DNA of 64,000 nt, from positions 3,957,982-4,021,981 of the forward strand of contig JAOANR010000002.1 in NCBI GenBank assembly GCA_030278955.1, written 5' to 3'. A model generated the notes under the pieces. It did not search any database and was not told the origin of the DNA. It saw only the letters and a list, made by a program, of their open reading frames with translations. Source of the stretch: Hygrophila difformis (lineage: Eukaryota; Streptophyta; Magnoliopsida; Lamiales; Acanthaceae). The position numbers and the translations under genes are program-made. Of the stretch, positions 57,255-64,000 are shown one piece after another (position 1 is the first letter of the stretch; every line of letters starts with the position of its first letter).

Positions 57255-57600
57255 AATGAGTACTCATGAGCATGATTAAATGGTATATAATTTGCTGCAT
57301 TTTGAAGGAAAATTTCAAGTTGAATACAGCAGGGAAGATACCTCTTAATCATGCCCATGCCCAAGATCATGACAGTTGCTGTTTTAAAGGCCAAATTCCA
57401 GACTAGCAGGTAGCCCTTATTCATGGCCATGACCAAGTTGCATCTCCCAAGCTGTGTAAAAAAGGAGTTGAGACTTTATTTTCCAGAGTGGTACACATCC
57501 CTTATTCATGCCCATGATTAAGAACCACTTGCCAAGCTGTTTTGAAGGCCAATTTTCAGCAAACTTAGTGTTCTTTAGTCATGCCCATGGTTAACCCAAA
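57255..57600 (+). repeat. Degenerate repeat with a TCATGCCCATGA core
   Basis: Four to five units of 70-90 bases, with cores near 57265, 57349, 57420, 57506 and 57579, each joined to a CCAAGCTGTTTTGAAGGCCA-like stretch. The core is nearly the same as the centre of the LTR palindrome CTAGTCATGGCCATGACTAG. Confidence 0.7.
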
Positions 57601-57699
57601 CCAACCTCACTGAAATCTATTTTCCCCAAAACCCTAAAATTACTTCAAACAAAAATCACTTTACTCTTTTCACCCAAATCACTGTCTCTTCCCCAATTA

Positions 57700-58246
57700 T
57701 CCCTTACGAACACACCCGATCGAACACCACCATTCCACCACCATCTTCAACCTCCTTCCAGCCGCCGCCCGCCACCGCAGCGCCGTGCCTCCGTCGAGCG
57801 AGCGAGCGCCTTCCCTCTGTCTCGAGCGAGCGAGCGCCTTCTCTTCCTCATTCCTTTTCACGCCTCTGTCTCTCTCGTCGTCAATCGCCTCCGGTCGCCG
57901 CCCCTGGTTTCCCTAACGCCGCCACCAGCACCTCCTCCGCCTCACCCAACGTTCGAGCGCCTCTGTTTCGTCCTCCAGCCGCCGTGCCTCCGTCGCCCTC
58001 AGAATCGAGCGCTGCTCCCTCCGCTGTCTCTTCCTTGTTCGCGCCGCGCCTCCAGAGTCGCCTGAACCCTAGCGCCGCCGCCACCCCATCGCGAACCAGA
58101 GCCGCCGCCTGCCGCTCCCACCGCCGTCGCTGCTTCGCCAGCGCCGCCCTTCCCTTCCTCCTTCCTTCTTCGCGAGCCAACAACTCAGCCGCTGTTCTGT
58201 TTCAAATCTGCTCCGGCCTCCATCCTCGTTTCACTGCCCTGATCTG
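57700..58246 (+). other. GC-rich leader-like island
   Basis: An abruptly GC-rich, CT- and CCGCC-rich segment with a duplicated CGAGCGAGCGAGCGCCTTC motif, in an otherwise AT-rich element. It looks like a plant 5' UTR or start of a housekeeping gene and ends at a plausible donor site (CTG|GTAATC, 58247). It has no recognisable protein in any frame. It may be captured host sequence acting as leader or promoter for the downstream ORF. Confidence 0.45.
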
Positions 58247-58642
58247 GTAATCTTATTTCAATTTTTGGAAGCAGTGGGCTGTGGTAAATTTGGATTCTCT
58301 TGTCTAGTGAATTTGTAAGAAGAACATGCTTTAAAATTTTTTGAATTCACTGTGATATCTGTGTTGACTGATTGAAAGTGTTCTTAGAGAAAATTGGTGT
58401 CTTTTACAAGTTAGCAATTTGTTGTTTTCTGGTGACTACTTTTATGGATTGGGAATCTGTCTCTCTCTTTGTCGTTTTATAAAGCACTTGATTTTGTCGT
58501 TTTGTGCAAGTTGTCTATTTGTGCAAGTAGTGAGAATTAATTGGGAACTGTTTTGTGCAAGTTGTGATAGGTTAGAAGAGGATTGGACTTTGTTTATTGT
58601 TTGTGGGAGATACTTTGTGTGTGGTGATTTTTCTGTGTGTAG
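58247..58642 (+). other. Putative intron before the envelope-position ORF
   Basis: Opens GTAATCTTATTTC and closes with a T-rich tract TTTTTCTGTGTGTAG six bases before the ATG at 58648. It is 396 bases and AT-rich compared with the upstream island. Athila- and Ogre-type elements are known to use splicing, so this is plausible but unproven. Confidence 0.4.
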
Positions 58643-58647
58643 GACAC

Positions 58648-60000
58648 ATGGGTAGAGACAAAGGCAAAACTCAGGCCACTTCTTCAAAAAGTGGTACACA
58701 AATTGCCAAGTCCAAAGGCAACATTCAGAAAAAGAAAACCACACCACCAAACTTGATACCCACCATCCTTGTCCAAGGGCCTTCTACTTCTACAACTGGA
58801 CAACGGTCACGTGCCAAGGCTAGGCAAGTGGCGGTTGAACAAACCATTGGAGGGTTTCTCAAATTCACAAAGGAGAAAGATCAAGAGAGGTATGTGAAGT
58901 GTCAAGAGAGTAAAAGGAACATCATCACAGGTAAAAGTCTTCATTACCCCACTCTTGAGAAGTTGCAAATCACTGACCAGGTACACACATATTTATCTAA
59001 CATTGGTTGGTCAAAACTTGCTTCCATGAATGCACCGGCAATTTCTGAACTTGTACTTGAGTTCTATTCTACTTTTGAGTTCAAATTGCCCTCTACATTT
59101 GATCTTAACACTCCCAATGTTATACAATTTAGATTGATGAACAAAACTTTTTCTCATTCATTAACTGATTTCAATCTAGCTTTGGGAGTGATTACTGAAG
59201 AGGAAGCAACGAGTGTGGATTACTTAGGAAGTCTGTGTGATTACCATGATAACTTTTCATATAAATTTTGGGATTTCTGGAATGCCATCTCCTCAGAGCC
59301 TCTATTCCCATTCACGTATACTCATGCAAAATCTAACACTATAAAAAATGGAGCATTAAAGTTTATGTACAAATTCATTGCATTCAATCTTTTGGGCAGG
59401 AAAGAAGGCGCCAGTAATGTAGCCAAAGCAGGGCTATATGCATTGTGGGCAATGATATATAAAGTTCGTCTCAATTTTGCCTATTGGATTGCTATGGAAT
59501 TTGCTACTGTTCTCACAACGAAATGGAGGAATCTAATTCATGGCTCTTATATAACACATCTAGCACTTAATTTAGGCTTAATTTCTGATACCTCTGATTC
59601 CTATCTTGCTTCTCTTTCCTTGCACAGGGCATGTTCTCCAACACCCCTTGACATCGCTTGCCTGAAGACACTGCAAGTAATTACAGCAAAAAAAGGCCAA
59701 TTGTACTTCAATGACCAACCAATTCCAGGCACTAGCACAGGCACACCCTCTTCAAGCCGTGATGCACCGCCACTTCTTACACTTCCAGCTCCTGAACATC
59801 CCTCTCCATCGGAGGATGGCACTCCAAGCCCACCTTCCACCTACTTCCAGGCCCGATTTGATCAATTAAGTGAGGAGTTAGCACAACAGAAAGAAGAGCT
59901 AAAGGGAGTGAAAGAAGAACTGAAAGAAATGAAAGATGCCCTGAATGCTATCGTCCACCACTTCAACATCCCACCACCACCACCCCCTGCTCGCCAGTGA
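58648..60000 (+). CDS. Athila ORF1-like protein in the envelope position
   Basis: 450 codons from MGRDKGKTQ. The middle part (about residues 70-330), with LEKLQITDQVHTYLSNIGW, NVIQFRLMNKTFSHSLTDFN and LGVITEEEATSVDYL, resembles the plant ATHILA ORF-1 family. In Athila elements this lies after pol, where retroviruses carry env. The last quarter is Ser/Pro-rich and then has a Glu/Lys coiled coil (LSEELAQQKEELKGVKEELK), ending in a proline run. I see no signal peptide or membrane segment, so a true envelope role is doubtful. The upstream part of the open frame (from 58597) is probably intron. The start codon was chosen because it follows the predicted acceptor site and matches the basic N-terminus of relatives. 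Function unknown. Confidence 0.75.
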   Translation: MGRDKGKTQATSSKSGTQIAKSKGNIQKKKTTPPNLIPTILVQGPSTSTTGQRSRAKARQVAVEQTIGGFLKFTKEKDQERYVKCQESKRNIITGKSLHYPTLEKLQITDQVHTYLSNIGWSKLASMNAPAISELVLEFYSTFEFKLPSTFDLNTPNVIQFRLMNKTFSHSLTDFNLALGVITEEEATSVDYLGSLCDYHDNFSYKFWDFWNAISSEPLFPFTYTHAKSNTIKNGALKFMYKFIAFNLLGRKEGASNVAKAGLYALWAMIYKVRLNFAYWIAMEFATVLTTKWRNLIHGSYITHLALNLGLISDTSDSYLASLSLHRACSPTPLDIACLKTLQVITAKKGQLYFNDQPIPGTSTGTPSSSRDAPPLLTLPAPEHPSPSEDGTPSPPSTYFQARFDQLSEELAQQKEELKGVKEELKEMKDALNAIVHHFNIPPPPPPARQ

Positions 60001-60001
60001 G

Positions 60002-61600
60002 CCACACCTCGGCCCCCCCACCGATTCCAGGGAAGTCCTATTCTCTTTACTCTTTTTCATACATTGAGGACAATGTTGCATTTAGGTGTGGGGGAGGGAA
60101 TAGTATTGCTTGCATTTTCTGTGAAAATTTTAAAAAAAATTACAAGCTATTTTGTGTGAATTTCTGTGCATTTGATGTGAATACATGACTGAATTGAATC
60201 TATGAGGTTTAAGTTGACAAGTCTTTTGAGTATGATTGATGATGACTGACATTGAACATGTGAAGCCAACTATTTTGTGAACCTATGTGAGAATCTGAGC
60301 CTCTTTCCAAAATGCTTGTTGTTTCTAAAAGAAAAATGCACTTATCACAAGCTTTTGGAAATTTCTTTCTTGTGTGAATTATGTGGTAACCATTTTGACA
60401 TCCTAGAACTTGAATGATTATACATGTTGAACTTGCATTGATTGAATCCAATATTTTGAACATGATAAGGGCATTAGGATAACCTTTTTAGCCTTCTTTT
60501 TGGCCTTAACCCATACTTTTATCCCCTAGTTAGCCACTTTGAGCCTTATATCCATTTTCTTTGTTTATATATAACCCTTAGCCTATTAAGCCTTTTCTTT
60601 TTGTCATACCATTGCTTTTGAACCTTAGTGATTGAAGTACTTTCATAAGTCATTGTGGTTGAATTTCTGTTGGTTGCAAGGAAAAGAGCTTAAAAATTTG
60701 TTTTTGGGATTCTCAAGCTATTTTGTTGGATTTTTGTTGGAATGATTTGTGGAATGTTTGTATATATATATTCCCCTATAAAAAAAAAGAAAAAAAAATA
60801 TAAACAACCCTATTAAAAAAAAAAGAAGAAAAGAAAAAAGAAAAGAAAAGAAAAGAAAAAAAAAATACAAGGGCAGTGGATGGATATAGCTTGAAACGTG
60901 TTCCTCTAACCTTAGTGTTATGAACATAGAGTTGAAGTTCCATCTGCACTTTTCGGATTGTTGAATTCCTCTAATAAACGTGACCAAGCTATAGAAGTCC
61001 ATAATAATAAAAAAAAGGGGGATATATGTTTGGAAATTTTTGGTTTTGATTGGTTTATTTGCTTGAGAAATTTTGGGATAGTTTGAAAGTTGTATATAGG
61101 ATGATCTTTTGGTTTATTTATTTTGGAAAATCTTGGGAGGGTAGAAAAGAGGTAATTTTTGTTCTTTTGAACCTCTTGATTTTGTTTTGATATAGCAACC
61201 ATGATATGCTATGATTTTTCTATGATGACTCTTTGGAAGTACTTGCATTCACTTTAGCCTTTCTATTTCCTTTTTCTTCCTACCCCAACCATGGCCCCGT
61301 TATAACCCTTTCTGAAAGACCCTTTGATTCTTGATGTTGGATAATATATCTTTGCATGGGAAATGTGATTTTCATTCAAGTCTATGGGATTGTCATTTTG
61401 TGTTATCACTTGAGTGCTTAATTGTTTACCCACACTTTGATATTGAGAGGAGTGCATACACTATGTCCTTGGGAGGTTGTTGGCTTGATGTGTTTGATGT
61501 TGGATTGATTTGATTGTACTTGAATGGACTTGTTGGTTTTAAACTCTCTATGATTTAATTTGGTTTCTTTTGACTCTATGCTTGAGGGCAAGCATACTTT
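60002..61600 (+). other. Gypsy 3' non-coding region with (A)nG repeats
   Basis: AT-rich with no gene. Poly(A)/AAAAG runs lie at 60781-60867, with other T- and A-rich runs around them. Such simple repeats are usual between the last ORF and the polypurine tract of Athila-like elements. Confidence 0.65.
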
Positions 61601-61615
61601 AGGTGTGGGGGAATT
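61601..61615 (+). promoter_or_regulatory. Gypsy polypurine tract
   Basis: AGGTGTGGGGGAATT directly before the 3' LTR, a normal primer for plus-strand synthesis. Confidence 0.88.
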
Positions 61616-63027
61616 TGATAGTGTGAATTTTGTGCATGTTAATGATATATATTGTGGATATTTTTTAGATGGTTTTGGTAGCACTTTACTCTCTTTGTGC
61701 TTGTTTTGTTGGTTGTAGGAGAAAGGCATGGAAAATGGAAGAAGTGGAACAAAAGAGAAGAAAAGAATGAAGTTGACAGATAGGCAGGGCCACACTAGTC
61801 ATGGCCATGACTAGAGGGGAGATAGGAAGCTGAGAAGAAGTCAATTGGGCTCAAGCCCAAGCCCATTGTGCAATTCAAAAGGAAGAAAAAAAGTAGAAAG
61901 GGACGGTAGATGAGACATTCCCAGCTTTTTGCAGAAAACACTTTCTAGTTTCCTATTTTTAGGCTGCACTTGAGTAGGAGAGAGAAGACACTTTTTTGAG
62001 AAACAAGGACAAGAAAGAAAACGCCCAAGACAAGGGAAAGAAAAAAAAAATAGATTTTTGGGGAGGAAGAAAGGAAAGCAAGCAGCAGCTAAACAGGAGC
62101 AGAAAGAAGAGAGCAGACCGATCCAGTTTCTCTTTTATTCTCATCCTTGGAAATTGGTTGTAATTTCTTCTACTTTGTTTTAATTTTCATGGATGTAGAG
62201 TAGATCTCCTTTCCTCTAGTTTAAAGACTTGATTGAGAATGGCTTTTGGAATTTGGGAGATGATGTAATTTTGATTATGGAAACTTGATGTTTGTTAATA
62301 TTTATGCAATTCCTATATCTAGGGTTTATGATTATTAATTTGGATGAATGTTTTTGGATCCAAATGTTTGTCTAGATTAATAGTTGAATGCCAATTTAAT
62401 TTGGGTATCCGTAATTGTACTTGAATTGAATAGGTGGCAACCGGGTTGATTAGTTCCTTCCCGGGGAATTGTGTAATCAAATTGGGAATTACTTCGCGTA
62501 GGTAGTAATTGGTTTGAATCGGGCTTTTCTCAATTCTAATGCAATTGAACAATATTTTCTATGGGCGTACCTAGGAATGTTGATTCGATTAGGGATAATT
62601 AACGGGCGTACCTTAATTGTCTAATATGTAAGGAAAAGTTGGTTGTCTAAGCGGACCTGACAACTATAACCGGTTTATTAACTTGTATCATGTTTATGCA
62701 TCGATGATCTATCCCAAATGCCATTCCAAATCATTCTTTAAACTAGAGGCTTTTAATTCCATAAGTTAAAATCCAATATTTTTAATCTTGTGCTCTTGAA
62801 CTCATCTTGGTATTTAATTGCTTGTGCATTTCTTTAATCCTTTTAACTTTGATATCAAAATCTTGTGACAATGTCAAAACCCCCCTTTTTAACTATTGTA
62901 GATATTATGAAAATGTTGTAATCCAATCCCTGAGGAATCGACCCTTGTCACTGCTATACTATATCTATTTTGTACTTGGTGACATTGGAATAAAATCTTT
63001 ATTTTGCAGCTATACGACAAGCTGTCA
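61616..63027 (+). repeat. Gypsy 3' LTR
   Basis: 1412 bp, the same length as the 5' LTR and almost identical. The 20-bp palindrome is at 61795-61814. Confidence 0.96.
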
Positions 63028-64000
63028 AATTTGGGTTTGGAAATTAAGATAAGAAAAATAAAACTGTATCTGGATGGGAGTCAGCCGAGCAGCTATTATA
63101 ACCCCGGATGGGTGAACCGCCAAGGCTTCCACTGACAGTCATCCAGACCATGTAAAATAACACTTAGTAATTAATACCCAGAATACGAGCTAGTTATCCA
63201 TGAGGGAATACCCGCCAACATTAGTCTGATGCATTCTTTACTAATTGTTCCACACAACACGCAAAGACAAAATCAATAAGAAACAAAAGAAGATTCCTTG
63301 TATGAGAGACATTGGTTTCTCATGCAAGGTTGTGGATTGGGTCCACAATTGATGGTCTTAAGTAATCCTTCCTACCATAATTAATTACAGTCCGGATTAT
63401 CTGTTTAAGTCATCAAGATTTTGTTTATAGAGGAGTATTTTACTGGCAATTGAACAAAGGTCCTTTAATCATGATGATTATTGATGTTTGATTATTGCTA
63501 ATCTCAATCTTTAATCATTAATGAGTCAAGGGTTCAATCAGTTAAGCGATGAAAATGGAGAATCAAAATTTGGGCAGCATAACACCCTATATTGCAGTTC
63601 CAGAATGTTACACCCTAACCCGTGGGGTTATGATGTGAGTGTTGCAATATAATATAGGAAGAGAATGAAGATTGTTTGAGATTAAATAGAGAGAAGGGAA
63701 TCTTTGTCGCGATATCATAAATTTTGTCGCGGACCGAGGTCCGCGACATGGGTATCCCGACAAGTTTTTAGAATTTTTGGCAGCATAACGCTTCTTTGTC
63801 GCTAAGCAAGATTTTGTCGCGGAATGTGGTTCCGCGACAAGAGTGTTTCGCGACAAAGGATTGTCAGAAAATTCTTAAAGCATTTGGACCTTTGTCGCTA
63901 TGCATGGAAAATTTTGTCGCGGAACGTGGTTCCGCGACTAGGTGTTCCGCGACAAAGTGTTCAAAGAATAAGGAACATGGCATAATTTTTCTGTCTCAGA
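63028..64000 (-). mobile_element. 4.76-kb LTR, third copy, part 2
   Basis: Resumes at the AATTTGGGTTTGG junction, collinear with the left copy around 18605. It includes the start of the TTTGTCGCGGAAC palindrome array (63705 onward) and runs off the window edge. Confidence 0.92.

Larger units (their letters stand above)
50104..63027 (+). mobile_element. Young Athila-like Ty3/gypsy retrotransposon
   Basis: A complete 12.9-kb element: 1412-bp LTRs starting TGATAGTGTGAATTTTG and ending CGACAAGCTGTCA, target duplication AATTT (50099-50103 and 63028-63032), aspartate-tRNA primer site and polypurine tract. It carries a gag-pol frame and an envelope-position ORF of the Athila type. About three differences between the LTRs (0.2%) indicate a recent insertion. 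Confidence 0.97.

Noticed and set aside
57984..58250. An 88-codon frame in the GC-rich island as a real protein
   Set aside because: It is low-complexity Ala/Ser/Pro/Arg without a domain, the opposite strand is equally open, and it runs into the putative intron.
58597..58647. TTG-initiated extension of the envelope-position ORF
   Set aside because: The extra codons overlap a T-rich splice-acceptor-like tract, and the ATG at 58648 gives the family-like N-terminus.

Overview
This window is plant nuclear DNA, most likely from an eudicot. It is AT-rich, full of LTR retrotransposons and MITE-like elements, and has one GC-rich intronless host gene. I see no bacterial or organellar features. I cannot name the species.

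Layout. Bases 1-6400 are intergenic DNA with an old tandem duplication, microsatellites, a degenerate GC/AT-mosaic repeat interrupted by a non-autonomous hAT element with an 8-bp target duplication, and a second hAT-like MITE. Bases 6411-8021 (minus) encode the only complete host gene, a MATE-family transporter. Bases 8170-11840 hold no gene I can support.

Bases 11845-40767 are one Ty1/copia element on the minus strand (LTRs about 2% different, target duplication CATAA). It has been broken by at least three later insertions: (a) a 2.67-kb solo LTR with duplication GTCTT, carrying twelve copies of a sequence identical to the Pol III B-box; (b) a retroelement complex with 4.76-kb LTRs and duplication GCTAC, containing an Athila-like gag-pol, an LTR-like segment and an F-box-like host-derived ORF; (c) a 1.19-kb near-perfect hairpin element whose two ends are themselves small inverted-repeat MITEs. 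The right-hand 4.76-kb LTR carries a second copy of the left insertion flank. This is best explained by an illegitimate exchange between a full-length allele and a solo-LTR allele.

Bases 40768-47863 are AT-rich and contain a CACTA-type terminus, a LINE/SINE 3' end with a 14-bp target duplication, a 109-bp tandem duplication, dispersed AT-rich repeats and a probable first exon of a small host gene (MGNVVGS...). At 47864 a third copy of the 4.76-kb LTR begins and runs off the window. It is split by a young Athila-like Ty3/gypsy element (50104-63027, plus strand, 1412-bp LTRs with about three differences, duplication AATTT). That element has a gag-pol frame interrupted by a single stop codon and an Athila-type ORF in the envelope position, preceded by a GC-rich leader-like island and a plausible intron.

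How the parts work together. Apart from the transporter, almost every coding region here is a mobile-element gene: gag, protease, reverse transcriptase, RNase H and integrase. The most unusual signals are inside the non-coding parts of the elements: the B-box array, the palindrome arrays containing TTTGTCGCGGAAC, the captured F-box ORF, the composite hairpin and the leader-like island before the envelope-position ORF.
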